DNA of 64,000 nucleotides from assembly GCA_002292815.1 (NCBI GenBank), contig DBBX01000019.1, positions 1-64,000 of the forward strand, read 5' to 3'. The DNA comes from Thiotrichaceae bacterium UBA973. Lineage in GTDB: Bacteria; Pseudomonadota; Gammaproteobacteria; Eutrophobiales; Eutrophobiaceae. How positions within the stretch are numbered: the first letter of the stretch is position 1; every line of letters begins with the position of its first letter. A program made the position numbers and the translations under genes. This document shows positions 38,645 through 48,569 of the stretch, piece after piece. Under the pieces are notes generated by a model. It had not been told where the DNA came from. It saw only the letters and a program-made list of their open reading frames with translations, and did not search any database.

Positions 38645-40936
38645 ATGTCCTCTATGAATTCAATTGATACAGTGGCGGACGTTTTAGACCACGATTTTAA
38701 TTCCACCTCTGCCCGGAATTACCGTAAATGGCGCCATATTAAGGATGTTGCTACGCGATATTTGATGGCACTTGGTGGCGTCAGTGTCATTCTAGCTATC
38801 GTGCTTATCGCGTTTTATTTGTTATACGTCGTTATTCCCATGTTTAAGTCCGCTGAGATCGAACAAATAGCTACGTACTCCACACCGGGCGGCAGTGAAA
38901 CGGAAACATTATATGTTGCAATGGAAGAGCAGCGAGAGGTCGGCGTAAGAATTAACAATCTGGGCCAGGTCGTTTTCTTTAATACTGTAGATGGCGTAAT
39001 ACGCAGCACCGTTGATCTTGGGCTCGCTGATGATGTTTCTATAACAGCGGTATCAAGTGGTGATCAAACTGAGAGAATGATTGGCTTAGGTTTGTCTGAT
39101 GGTCGGGTGATGTTCTTTCAACACAACTACGCCGTATCTTTTCCTGATGACGTTCGATTGATAACCCCTAGTATTTTATATCCCTTTGGTAGTGAACCTA
39201 TTCAGGTAAATGAAGTGGGCGATAACGTTACCCACCTCAGCGTTCAGTACGATAGTGAAGAAGCAACAATTGTTGCTCATGGTGCTGATTCAACAGTAAA
39301 GCTACTCAACCTTATAAAAGAAGAATCAATGTTGAGTGATGAGATTGAGATAACGCGCGAAGAGAGTCTTATCACACTCGATACCGATGACGTTATTGCG
39401 TTGCGGATTGATATAGAGCAGCGGGAAATGTATGTCGCGGATGGCCTAGGCAATATCTATTACTATGATATCAGTAATAAGTCAGAGCCACGTCTAGTGC
39501 AGAAGGTTAAGGCGGTTGATGACGGTATCAAGATTACGGTTATTGAGTTTCTTGCTGGTGGTATTTCAATATTAGTCGGGGACACTAGTGGTCAGATAGC
39601 CCAGTGGTTCCCGGTTAGAGACGATGACAATAATTATACCTTACAGAAAATCAGGACATTCAATAAACAGGAAGCACCCATTACAGCGATTGCACCTGAA
39701 TATTCACGTAAAGGATTTGTTGCTGTAGATGAAAGTGGTGAAATGGGTATTTACCATACAACTGCACATCGGACAGTATTACTCGAACAAATTAATGACT
39801 ATGCATTAAATTCAATTACCCTCGCGCCTAGAGCTAATGCTGCTTTGCTGCAAAATGATAAAGGTATGCTTCAGTTTTGGCACTTACGCAATGAACACCC
39901 TGAAATTTCATGGCAATCAATCTGGGGCAAGGTTTGGTATGAGAGCCGTGATAAGCCGGAATATATTTGGCAGTCATCTTCTGCCAGTAGTGACTTTGAG
40001 CCTAAGTTTAGTTTAACACCGTTAGCCTATGGCACATTCAAAGCGGCCTTCTATGCCATGATGTTTGCGATACCGCTGGCCATTCTCGGCGCGATGTTTA
40101 CCGCCTATTTCATGGCGCCAAAGATGCGTCAAGTTGTTAAGCCGACGATTGAAATAATGGAAGCATTGCCGACGGTTATCCTGGGTTTCCTTGCGGGTCT
40201 ATGGCTGGCACCCTTTGTTGAGCAGCATCTGCCTGGCATGTTTATTATGCTTTGTTTCGTTCCGCTTAGTATCTTGTTAGCAGCGGCTGGCTGGGAGTTT
40301 GTCCCTGAAAATATCAGGCATAAGGTTCCCGAAGGTTGGGAAGCCGCTTTACTTATTCCTGTCATCATCATCGCCGTAGCTATTTCAATACAGTTGAGTG
40401 CGCCGATAGAAAATATTTTCTTTGGTGGTAATACGCCCTTATGGTTAAGCACGGAAATGGGCATCACCTATGATCAAAGAAATTCTATGGTGGTTGGTTT
40501 TGCCATGGGCTTTGCTGTCATCCCTACCATTTTCTCTATCAGTGAAGATGCGATTTATAGTGTGCCAAAACAATTAACCACCGGTTCACTGGCCTTAGGT
40601 GCAACGTCGTGGCAAACAATGGTGCGTGTGATTATATTAACTGCAAGTCCCGGTATCTTTTCTGCAGTTATGATTGGTTTGGGTCGCGCAGTTGGTGAAA
40701 CTATGATCGTTGTCATGGCAACCGGTAATACCGCGATCATGGATATGAGTATCTTTGAAGGTTTTCGTGCCTTATCGGCAAACATTGCAGTAGAGATGCC
40801 AGAAACGGAAGTCGATAGCACACATTACCGAATTTTATTTTTAGGTGCCTTGGTGTTGTTCGCTGTTACATTCTTTTTTAATACGATTGCCGAAGTTGTA
40901 AGACAACGGTTACGTACAAAATACAGTTCACTCTAA
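38645..40936 (+). CDS. pstC: Phosphate ABC transporter permease PstC, long form
   Basis: Membrane subunit of the Pst importer, 763 residues, over twice the E. coli PstC length. A first membrane helix (~residues 40-70) is followed by a ~380-residue periplasmic insertion of beta-propeller-like repeats (e.g. GIKITVIEFLAGGISILVGDTSGQIAQWFPV). The permease core (from ~450) contains TVILGFLAGLWLAP and ALGATSWQTMVRVIILTASPGIFSAVMIGLGRAVGETMIV, the coupling-helix region. Long PstC/PstA proteins are known in gammaproteobacteria; the insertion probably contacts PstS. It overlaps pstA by one base. Confidence 0.93.
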   Translation: MSSMNSIDTVADVLDHDFNSTSARNYRKWRHIKDVATRYLMALGGVSVILAIVLIAFYLLYVVIPMFKSAEIEQIATYSTPGGSETETLYVAMEEQREVGVRINNLGQVVFFNTVDGVIRSTVDLGLADDVSITAVSSGDQTERMIGLGLSDGRVMFFQHNYAVSFPDDVRLITPSILYPFGSEPIQVNEVGDNVTHLSVQYDSEEATIVAHGADSTVKLLNLIKEESMLSDEIEITREESLITLDTDDVIALRIDIEQREMYVADGLGNIYYYDISNKSEPRLVQKVKAVDDGIKITVIEFLAGGISILVGDTSGQIAQWFPVRDDDNNYTLQKIRTFNKQEAPITAIAPEYSRKGFVAVDESGEMGIYHTTAHRTVLLEQINDYALNSITLAPRANAALLQNDKGMLQFWHLRNEHPEISWQSIWGKVWYESRDKPEYIWQSSSASSDFEPKFSLTPLAYGTFKAAFYAMMFAIPLAILGAMFTAYFMAPKMRQVVKPTIEIMEALPTVILGFLAGLWLAPFVEQHLPGMFIMLCFVPLSILLAAAGWEFVPENIRHKVPEGWEAALLIPVIIIAVAISIQLSAPIENIFFGGNTPLWLSTEMGITYDQRNSMVVGFAMGFAVIPTIFSISEDAIYSVPKQLTTGSLALGATSWQTMVRVIILTASPGIFSAVMIGLGRAVGETMIVVMATGNTAIMDMSIFEGFRALSANIAVEMPETEVDSTHYRILFLGALVLFAVTFFFNTIAEVVRQRLRTKYSSL

Positions 40937-42594
40937 TGAATTTACGCATAAAAAATTGGTTTGATTCAGGGACGCCGTTTGTCTGGTTAAATGCCGGTGC
41001 GGTTTCAATCTCCGTCGTTATGGTCGTTGGCTTAATCGCCTTAATCGCTGTTCGAGGACTCGGTCATTTTTGGCCAGCGGATATTCATGTGTTTGATTAT
41101 TATGCATCGCCTACTGATGAGTCAGTTCGTTTAATGGGTGAAGTGGTTGACGAAGAAAGCGTTTCACGTTCGCGAGCAGGTAATCCTGCGTATGCAGGTG
41201 AAACAATAAAACGTAATTTGATCAAGACCGGCAATAGAGATGTGTCCGGTTTAGATTTTCGTTGGGTACTGGATGCGGGTATTAAGAATGATAACTTGCC
41301 GAAAGATGCAATGGTTGTTGAACGCCATGAATGGGGAAATTTCTATGGTTTTTTAACGAGCCTTGAAATAGATGGCAAGAAGTTTCAAGCGACTGATAGT
41401 TTATGGGACAAGTTTCAGGAAACCATAACTAAGAATACTGAAATCTTTGATGAAATCAGACATATCGAAAAAGATCTTATCGGTGGTATCAATTATAAGA
41501 TGGAACGTCTGCGATTAAAGCAGCGAGGTCTTGAATTAAAAGAAGAAAATACACCAGACAAGATTAAAGGGCTTGATGATGAGCGTGAGGTTTTACAGAC
41601 TGAATATAATAGTTACACCAACAAGCTAGAAGAGCTCTATACCGTTTTAAACAATTCCAGTTTTACTGCAAAAACAGCAGATGAAAAAGAAATTAAAGTG
41701 GGTTTTTCAAAAGTAGTTCGTGCTTATCAACCCAATGCAATGAATCTGTTCGCGAAAGTAGGTTTCTACTTTGAAAAATTGTGGGAGTTCCTCTCAGCTG
41801 ATCCACGCGAAGCAAATACGGAAGGCGGTATCTTCCCGGCAATATTTGGTACGGTATTAATGGTGATGATCATGGCCGTGTTGGTCACACCTTTTGGTGT
41901 CATAGCGGCTGTTTATCTGCGCGAATATGCCAATCAAGGTCCCATCACACGACTTATTCGAATTGCAGTAAATAATCTGGCAGGCGTCCCCTCTGTTGTG
42001 TATGGCGTGTTCGGGCTCGGTTTCTTTGTCTACTTTCTCGGCGGCTCTATCGATCAACTTTTATTTCCGGAAGCATTGCCTGCCCCGACTTTTGGTACGC
42101 CCGGTTTGCTTTGGGCTTCTTTAACATTGGCCATATTAACGGTGCCGGTTGTGATTGTTGCTACCGAAGAAGGGTTATCTCGTGTGCCACGCGCAATTCG
42201 CGAAGGCAGTTTAGCCCTTGGCGCTACCAAAGCAGAAACTATGTGGCGTACGGTATTACCTATGACGGCCTCTGCAATGATCACGGGTTTAATTCTAGCT
42301 GTTGCCCGAGCCGCTGGTGAAGTTGCGCCATTGATGCTGGTAGGCGTGGTGAAACTTGCCCCTTCGTTGGGTGTGGATGGAAATGCACCTTTCTTGCATC
42401 TAGACAGAAAATTCATGCACTTGGGTTTTCATATCTATGATGTCGGTTTTCAAAGTCCGAATGTTGAGGCAGCGCGGCCGTTGGTTTATGCCACTGCCTT
42501 ATTACTGGTCGTATTAATTATCATTTTAAACCTGACAGCTATAAGAATTCGTAATAGTCTTAGGGAGAAATATCGTGCAGCAGAATCATCCTAG
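40936..42594 (+). CDS. pstA: Phosphate ABC transporter permease PstA, long form
   Basis: Second membrane subunit, 552 residues versus ~300 in E. coli. After the first helix there is a periplasmic insertion of about 240 residues, partly coiled-coil ([45 protein letters not shown]). The permease core has [50 protein letters not shown] and [14 protein letters not shown]. Starts in the pstC stop (TAATG) and ends inside the pstB start region (20-base overlap). Confidence 0.93.
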   Translation: MNLRIKNWFDSGTPFVWLNAGAVSISVVMVVGLIALIAVRGLGHFWPADIHVFDYYASPTDESVRLMGEVVDEESVSRSRAGNPAYAGETIKRNLIKTGNRDVSGLDFRWVLDAGIKNDNLPKDAMVVERHEWGNFYGFLTSLEIDGKKFQATDSLWDKFQETITKNTEIFDEIRHIEKDLIGGINYKMERLRLKQRGLELKEENTPDKIKGLDDEREVLQTEYNSYTNKLEELYTVLNNSSFTAKTADEKEIKVGFSKVVRAYQPNAMNLFAKVGFYFEKLWEFLSADPREANTEGGIFPAIFGTVLMVMIMAVLVTPFGVIAAVYLREYANQGPITRLIRIAVNNLAGVPSVVYGVFGLGFFVYFLGGSIDQLLFPEALPAPTFGTPGLLWASLTLAILTVPVVIVATEEGLSRVPRAIREGSLALGATKAETMWRTVLPMTASAMITGLILAVARAAGEVAPLMLVGVVKLAPSLGVDGNAPFLHLDRKFMHLGFHIYDVGFQSPNVEAARPLVYATALLLVVLIIILNLTAIRIRNSLREKYRAAESS

Positions 42595-43474
42595 TACAGC
42601 GAAAATAATTGAAGAAATAGAGGAATCAGCAGTGACCGAACCTAATACAAGTACGACGACCCATGCTATCGATATGAGCAGTATCGTAAAGACGGATGTT
42701 GATGCAAAACTTGCCGATGAAAATATCTGTATTGAAGCAAACAACTTCAACCTATTTTACAGTGGTGCACAGGCACTGAAAGATATCAGTTTGACGATAC
42801 CTGAAAAACGGGTTACTGCGTTTATTGGACCAAGTGGTTGTGGCAAATCTACATTGTTACGTTGTTTTAACAGGATGAATGATCTTATTGATGGTGTGAC
42901 GACAGAAGGCACTATCAAGCTTGAAGGCAATGATATTTTTGATAAGAATATAAATGTCGCTGATCTTCGCCGCCGTGTTGGTATGGTTTTTCAGAAACCA
43001 AACCCTTTCCCAAAATCTATTTATGAAAACGTAGCCTATGGTTTACGCATACAAGGTATAAAAGACCGACGCACTATCGATACGGTTGTTGAGAAATCAT
43101 TAAGAGGTGCAGCACTCTGGGATGAAGTTAAAGATCGTCTGGAAGATTTAGCGATGGGTTTGTCGGGAGGCCAACAACAACGACTGGTTATCGCACGTGC
43201 CATTGCAATAGAACCAGAGGTCATCTTGTTGGACGAACCCGCGTCAGCACTGGATCCAATCTCGACATTAAAGATTGAAGAATTGATCTATGAATTAAAA
43301 GACAAGTATACGATTGTGATTGTCACACACAATATGCAGCAAGCAGCACGAGTATCAGATTACACGGCCTATCTGTATATGGGCGAGATGATCGAGTTTA
43401 ATGATACCAGTACCTTATTTACTAATCCGAATGAAAAAATGACTGAGGATTATATTACAGGGCGTTACGGATGA
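42575..43474 (+). CDS. pstB: Phosphate ABC transporter ATPase
   Basis: ATP-binding subunit of Pst. The GTG at 42575 has AGGGAGA upstream and is preferred over a GTG at 42632. Walker A is [10 protein letters not shown]-loop [20 protein letters not shown], signature [14 protein letters not shown], Walker [14 protein letters not shown]. About 50 extra N-terminal residues precede the ATPase core, longer than E. coli PstB and unlike the family consensus; their role is unknown. Confidence 0.96.
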   Translation: MQQNHPSTAKIIEEIEESAVTEPNTSTTTHAIDMSSIVKTDVDAKLADENICIEANNFNLFYSGAQALKDISLTIPEKRVTAFIGPSGCGKSTLLRCFNRMNDLIDGVTTEGTIKLEGNDIFDKNINVADLRRRVGMVFQKPNPFPKSIYENVAYGLRIQGIKDRRTIDTVVEKSLRGAALWDEVKDRLEDLAMGLSGGQQQRLVIARAIAIEPEVILLDEPASALDPISTLKIEELIYELKDKYTIVIVTHNMQQAARVSDYTAYLYMGEMIEFNDTSTLFTNPNEKMTEDYITGRYG

Positions 43475-43495
43475 TGATACGAGGGGAAAACAAAA

Positions 43496-44212
43496 ATGGC
43501 TAATGGCGCAGTAAACCAACATATTTCAAAACAGTTCGATGATGAACTGGAAAACGTTCGTGCCAAGGTGCTAGCTATGGGCGGTCTGGTTGAGCAACAA
43601 CTCAATAATGCCCTTAAGTCACTAATCGATGGTGATATAGATCTTGGAAAAGCAGTTATCGAAACGGAAGTCCAGGTTAATTCCTATGATGTATCGATTG
43701 ATCAAGAATGTACCAAGATTCTTGCGAGACGCCAACCTGCGGCAAGCGACCTACGTTTGGTAATGGCAATAACGAAAACGATTACCGATTTGGAGCGCGT
43801 GGGTGATGAAGCAGAAAAGATCGCAAAGATGGGGCTTGTGTTAAGCGATAAACATGGGCCCAAGTCTTATTATGTCGGCATCAATGCGATGGGTAATCTG
43901 GTGAGCCGGTTGTTGCATGACGCATTGGATGCGTTTGCACGTATGGATTCGAAAAAAGCAGTAGAAGTCGCGGGTAAAGAAGCAGAGTCAGATGATCAAT
44001 ATGGTGCGATACTCCGACAACTCATCACTTATATGATGGAAGACCCACGAAATATTAGTGGTGCGCTGGATGCAGTCTGGGTTGCTCGTGCGTTGGAACG
44101 TATTGGCGACCATTCACGCAATATTTGTGAAAATATAATCTACCTTGTGGAAGGTGAAGATGTGCGTCATACCAGCATTAAACACATGGAAGAGATTGTT
44201 TCAGATAATTAA
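43496..44212 (+). CDS. phoU: Phosphate-signalling protein PhoU
   Basis: Helical adaptor between Pst and PhoR that switches PhoR to phosphatase when phosphate is ample. The 238 residues contain two PhoU repeats with the metal-binding motif pattern (DLERVGDEAEKIAKM and ALERIGDHSRNICENIIYLVEGEDVRH). It ends the pstCAB operon and is convergent with pit. Confidence 0.96.
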   Translation: MANGAVNQHISKQFDDELENVRAKVLAMGGLVEQQLNNALKSLIDGDIDLGKAVIETEVQVNSYDVSIDQECTKILARRQPAASDLRLVMAITKTITDLERVGDEAEKIAKMGLVLSDKHGPKSYYVGINAMGNLVSRLLHDALDAFARMDSKKAVEVAGKEAESDDQYGAILRQLITYMMEDPRNISGALDAVWVARALERIGDHSRNICENIIYLVEGEDVRHTSIKHMEEIVSDN

Positions 44213-44245
44213 TGGCTATTAATTTCACTTTTGTAATCTGAAAAG

Positions 44246-45499
44246 TTAACCAAAGATTGCCGACAAGATATAGAAGAAGATTATTGCCAGTATCCCGCCT
44301 GCTGGCAAAGTAATAATCCAAGACATAAATATCGAACCAATCACACGCAAGTTCAAGGCGGAGATGCCGCGCGCAAAACCAACGCCCAATACCGCACCGA
44401 CTAATGTATGGGTCGTAGATATCGGGATACCTGTGCCGGAAGCAAGTACAACAGTAGTAGACGCTGCCAATTCTGCACAAAAGCCGCGGCTTGGTGTGAG
44501 GTCTGTAATTCCCGATCCGACAGTGGCAATCACCTTATGGCCGTACATAAGCAGGCCGATAACTATCCCCACGCCACCGAGTAGCAAAATCCAGATCGGC
44601 ATTGCGGATTTTTGTGCAATCGCGCCATCATTTGTCACAATACTAACAATAGCGGCAACCGGCCCTACTGCATTAGCAACGTCATTAGAACCATGTGCAA
44701 ATGCCATCGCACAAGCGGTGAAGATCATTAATACACCAAATACCAGTTCAACATTTTGGAATTGATAAGAAGTGTTTTTTCCTTTATCGAAGTCGATTCT
44801 TCTAATTAGAATGGCTCCAATGATTGCGCAAAGCAGGCCTATAAAAATACTGACGCCATAACATTCAGGCGTAGATAGATCCAAACCAGTATGTTTTAAG
44901 CCCTTAAACATGGTGACTAGAGAAATCATCGTGCCAGTAATAAAAATATAGACGGGTACATAGCGTATCGCGTTTTTCATCGGATCAGTGGTATCAAGTA
45001 TTAACTTTTGCACGCTACGAAAAAGTGCATAGGCTAATGTTCCAGCAATAATCGGAGAGACAATCCAGCTAGCTGCTATAGATCCCACCTTGCCCCATTT
45101 AACCGCCTCTATACCGATACCTACGGCAGCAAAACCAACAATCGCGCCGACAATAGAATGTGTTGTTGATACAGGTAATCCATATTTAGTGGCGACTAAT
45201 AACCATAAACCTGCGGCTAATAATGCGGCGAGCATCCCGAACACAAGCAGTTCGGGTGTTCCTGAGAGTAAATCAGCATCAATAATACCCTTACGAATAG
45301 TCGAGGTTACTTGGCCACCCGCAAGAAATGCCCCAGCGAATTCAAAGATCGCAGCAACAATGACAGCACGTTTGAGAGTTAATGCCTTGGAGCCAACCGA
45401 AGTCGCCATCGCATTTGCAACATCATTCGCGCCTATGCCCCAGGCCATAAATAGGCCGAAGCAGCCAGCCAATATAAGATATATTGTTGTGTGTTCCAT
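44246..45499 (-). CDS. pit: Low-affinity inorganic phosphate transporter (Pit family)
   Basis: Secondary phosphate/metal-phosphate symporter of 417 residues with ~10 membrane segments. The duplicated signature is clear: GANDVANAMATSVGSKALT near the N-terminus and AHGSNDVANAVGPVAAI in the middle, plus GLPVSTTHSIVGAIVG and GIPISTTHTLVGAVLG. The gene follows a PhoU-like gene, the usual operon. Its start sits in a TAA repeat without Shine-Dalgarno, implying translational coupling. Confidence 0.95.
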   Translation of the reverse strand: MEHTTIYLILAGCFGLFMAWGIGANDVANAMATSVGSKALTLKRAVIVAAIFEFAGAFLAGGQVTSTIRKGIIDADLLSGTPELLVFGMLAALLAAGLWLLVATKYGLPVSTTHSIVGAIVGFAAVGIGIEAVKWGKVGSIAASWIVSPIIAGTLAYALFRSVQKLILDTTDPMKNAIRYVPVYIFITGTMISLVTMFKGLKHTGLDLSTPECYGVSIFIGLLCAIIGAILIRRIDFDKGKNTSYQFQNVELVFGVLMIFTACAMAFAHGSNDVANAVGPVAAIVSIVTNDGAIAQKSAMPIWILLLGGVGIVIGLLMYGHKVIATVGSGITDLTPSRGFCAELAASTTVVLASGTGIPISTTHTLVGAVLGVGFARGISALNLRVIGSIFMSWIITLPAGGILAIIFFYILSAIFG

Positions 45500-45518
45500 T
45501 ATTATTATTATTATTATT
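45498..45518. repeat. (ATT)7 trinucleotide repeat at the pit start
   Basis: Seven ATT units on the plus strand. Read on the minus strand, they give six tandem TAA codons directly after the last sense codon of the PhoU-like gene, the last overlapping the pit start as TAATG. The repeat occupies the place of the pit ribosome binding site. Confidence 0.95.
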
Positions 45519-46194
45519 TAGCTAGCATTAATTGCAGGCGATTGCCTGTACTCTGCGCTGAATCAGCGAGACCTCCGGTCCACTCTATGAGCTTGTAGAG
45601 AAATATCACGTCTATGGGGGGTAGTTCTTGTTCGATCTTATAAAGATCGGTGCGTAACATAGTTTGAATATCATCTGTCTCATCTTCAATAACGTGCAAT
45701 TCTTCAATCATCTTTTGTACACGAATCGCTTCATCGCCTCGAAACCCGGTGACGACTAATTCGTCTAATTCATTGATTGCGACTTGAGCTTGTCGAGTTG
45801 CATCAAAACAGCGTTTTAGAAGCGCCATATAGCCATCGCTGATGGATTCTGGTAACGACATTTTACGTCCCAGTGTTAAAACTGATATATCTTTGGCCTT
45901 GTTTGCAATATGGTCTTGCATTTCCAGAACTTCCAGCACATCTCTTCTATCGATGGGCATGAAAAGGCTGGCCGGGAGATGAAGGCGTAGTTGGTTTTTT
46001 ATCTCATCTGCGTCATGTTTAAGTTGTACAATCTTTGCCTGTGTAATTGCGGCCTGATCCCAATCACTGTTAATGACACACTTGAAGTAAGGAATGAGCT
46101 GTTCTACACATAACACCACGATATCGATATGCTTTTGTAAGGGGGTTACTGGGGAACTACCAAATATTCGTGAAAAATAGTTAGGTTGAGCCAT
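45514..46194 (-). CDS. PhoU-like Pit accessory protein (DUF47/TIGR00153 family)
   Basis: 226-residue helical protein of the DUF47 (YkaA/Pit accessory) family. It has paired PhoU-like motifs (KHDADEIKNQLRLHLP, LEMQDHIANKAKDI and VIEDETDDIQTMLRTDLYKIE). Such proteins accompany Pit and probably gate it. It is 14 bases upstream of pit and divergent from ppk1. Confidence 0.92.
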   Translation of the reverse strand: MAQPNYFSRIFGSSPVTPLQKHIDIVVLCVEQLIPYFKCVINSDWDQAAITQAKIVQLKHDADEIKNQLRLHLPASLFMPIDRRDVLEVLEMQDHIANKAKDISVLTLGRKMSLPESISDGYMALLKRCFDATRQAQVAINELDELVVTGFRGDEAIRVQKMIEELHVIEDETDDIQTMLRTDLYKIEQELPPIDVIFLYKLIEWTGGLADSAQSTGNRLQLMLAK

Positions 46195-46281
46195 TAATTA
46201 TGAGCCCTGTGGGTTTGATTGAAATTTCTGAAGTTGATACTCATTATGCTTAAATTCACTGAATGATTATTAGTCCCTAGC

Positions 46282-46299
46282 ATTTCACAAAGATGTAAT
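46282..46299 (+). promoter_or_regulatory. Possible weak Pho box between pit operon and ppk1
   Basis: ATTTCACAAAGATGTAAT matches the consensus at about 13 of 18 positions, with only the second TGT core conserved. It sits in the 303-base divergent gap (46195-46497), ~200 bases before ppk1. The rest of the gap is AT-rich with nothing else I can identify. Confidence 0.35.
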
Positions 46300-46497
46300 A
46301 TAAAAGATTTAATCTATGCGAGCAGGTAATTGTATGCTTTATGAATGGTTTTTGTATAGTGTGAATTTTCCGGCTAGTCTTAAATCTGTTCTAATCAAGA
46401 ACTTTCTTCTAGACGTTTGATTTGAATCAATATGTTTGATATTGATAGTAATAGCATTACAGTATAGTAAATCAATTTATCAAACCAATGATCTGAG

Positions 46498-48564
46498 ATG
46501 GATAAAATCAACTTAAAACTACCTGAACTTTACATTAATCGTGAATTGAGTCTATTAGAGTTCAATCGCCGGGTTTTTGAGCAAGCTAAGGATGAGAGTA
46601 ACCCTTTATTAGAACGCTTACGCTTTCTTTGTATAGCCAGTACTAATCTGGATGAATTTTTCGAGATTCGTGTTTCTGGTCTAAACCAGCAGGTCAAGTA
46701 TGGCTCAGTGCAAACAGGTGAAGATAATCTGGCACCGATTGAAGTCTTGAAAAAGATTAGTGAAGTAGCGCATGAGCTCGTAGACGAGCAATATAAAATT
46801 CTCAATGAAGTGCTTATTCCAGAGTTGGCCAAAGAAAAGATTCGCATTCTGCGTCGTGCACAATGGAGGCCGAAGTTGTTGAGTTGGGTAAAACGTTATT
46901 TTAATCGTGAATTGATTCCTATATTGAGTCCGATAGGACTAGATCCATCGCACCCATTTCCACGCGTATTAAACAAAAACCTATATTTTATAGTAACACT
47001 AGAAGGTAAAGATGCCTTTGGGCGAGAAGGTGGTTATGCCATAGTGCAGGCGCCACGCTCGTTGCCGCGCGTCATTGAAGTTCCTAAAGAACATTCAACC
47101 AGAACACACGATTTTATTTTGTTATCGTCAGTTTTGCATGCTCATGTTGGTGAATTATTTCCAGGCATGAAGGTAAAAGGTTGTTTTCAATTCCGTGTTA
47201 CACGTAACAGCGATCTGTTTGTTGATGATGAGGAGATTGACGATCTTTTGCGCGCACTGGAAGGCGAGTTACCATCACGACGATATAATGATGCTGTTCG
47301 ACTGGAGGTTGCAGATAATTGTCCGGAAGAGATTATGCATTTCCTGCTTGATCAATTTAAATTAACAGAAGATGCGCTTTATAAAGTTAATGGTCCGGTT
47401 AATCTAAATCGTTTATTACAATTACATGATTTGGTTGACCGTCCTGAATTAGTCTATCCAGGTTTTACGCCAGATGTCCCGCCACGCCTTTTAAAGACGA
47501 ACAATATTTTTGACACATTACATAATGGCGATATTCTGCTCTTACATCCATTCCAGTCTTTTGCCCCGGTGATCGATTTTCTAAGACAAGCTGCAAATGA
47601 CCCTGCAGTTTTATCGATAAAACAAACTTTGTATCGAACTGGTGGTGGCTCAGCTGTCGTGTCAGCATTAAAAGATGCTGCACGCGCGGGAAAAGAAGTT
47701 ACGGTTGTCATTGAATTACGCGCACGCTTCGATGAAGAGGCCAATATTGAACTGGCAAATGATCTGCAGGAATCAGGTGCACATGTTGTTTATGGTGTTG
47801 TTGGTTATAAGACCCATGCGAAGATGATTATGGTTGTGCGTAGAGAAGGACGTGCGTTGCGTCGTTATGTCCATCTGGGTACTGGAAATTACCATGCCCG
47901 AACCGCCAGGTTATATACAGACTATGGTCTGTTAACTGCAGATCAAGCTGTTGGTGAAGATGTTAACAAGCTTTTTCATCAGATGACGGGGTTGGGTCGA
48001 GCAACAAAATTAAAGAAGTTATTACAGTCACCATTCACCTTGCATAAAGGGATGCTGGATTTTATTAATCAGGAAATAGTGAATGCAAGGGACGGCAAGG
48101 AGGCGCGTGTCATTGCTAAAATGAATGCGTTGGTAGATCCAGAGATTATTCGGGCCTTATATGAAGCTTCTATGGCAGGTGTAAAAGTTGATCTCATCAT
48201 CCGTGGTATTTGTTGCTTGCGTCCCGGTATAAAAGGTATCTCTGACAATATTCAGGTACGTTCCATTATTGGTCGTTTTCTTGAACATACACGTGTCTTT
48301 TATTTTCATAATGATGGTGATCCAAACCTTTATTGTTCCAGTGCTGACTGGATGCCTAGAAATCTTTTTCATCGTGTAGAGGCATGTTTTCCTATAGAAG
48401 AAAAACGCCCTCGTGATCAAATTATTAAGCTAGGTTTATTGAATTACCTTGCAGATAATTCGCAAGCATGGATATTACAAGCCGATGGCAGTTATCGACA
48501 TGCAAAAGCGGGTAATACAAAACCGAGATCAGCACAGCAGGTGCTGCTCGAACAGTATTGCTGA
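46498..48564 (+). CDS. ppk1: Polyphosphate kinase
   Basis: Makes inorganic polyphosphate from ATP. The 688 residues include the N-terminal YINRELSLLEFNRRVFEQA, the catalytic H440 in KTHAKMIMVV (phospho-histidine position of PPK1), GTGNYHARTARLYTDYGL, and the second active-site His in FYFHNDGDPNLYCSSADWMPRNL. The length matches the family. It is convergent with ppx. Confidence 0.97.
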   Translation: MDKINLKLPELYINRELSLLEFNRRVFEQAKDESNPLLERLRFLCIASTNLDEFFEIRVSGLNQQVKYGSVQTGEDNLAPIEVLKKISEVAHELVDEQYKILNEVLIPELAKEKIRILRRAQWRPKLLSWVKRYFNRELIPILSPIGLDPSHPFPRVLNKNLYFIVTLEGKDAFGREGGYAIVQAPRSLPRVIEVPKEHSTRTHDFILLSSVLHAHVGELFPGMKVKGCFQFRVTRNSDLFVDDEEIDDLLRALEGELPSRRYNDAVRLEVADNCPEEIMHFLLDQFKLTEDALYKVNGPVNLNRLLQLHDLVDRPELVYPGFTPDVPPRLLKTNNIFDTLHNGDILLLHPFQSFAPVIDFLRQAANDPAVLSIKQTLYRTGGGSAVVSALKDAARAGKEVTVVIELRARFDEEANIELANDLQESGAHVVYGVVGYKTHAKMIMVVRREGRALRRYVHLGTGNYHARTARLYTDYGLLTADQAVGEDVNKLFHQMTGLGRATKLKKLLQSPFTLHKGMLDFINQEIVNARDGKEARVIAKMNALVDPEIIRALYEASMAGVKVDLIIRGICCLRPGIKGISDNIQVRSIIGRFLEHTRVFYFHNDGDPNLYCSSADWMPRNLFHRVEACFPIEEKRPRDQIIKLGLLNYLADNSQAWILQADGSYRHAKAGNTKPRSAQQVLLEQYC

Positions 48565-48569
48565 TGGAG

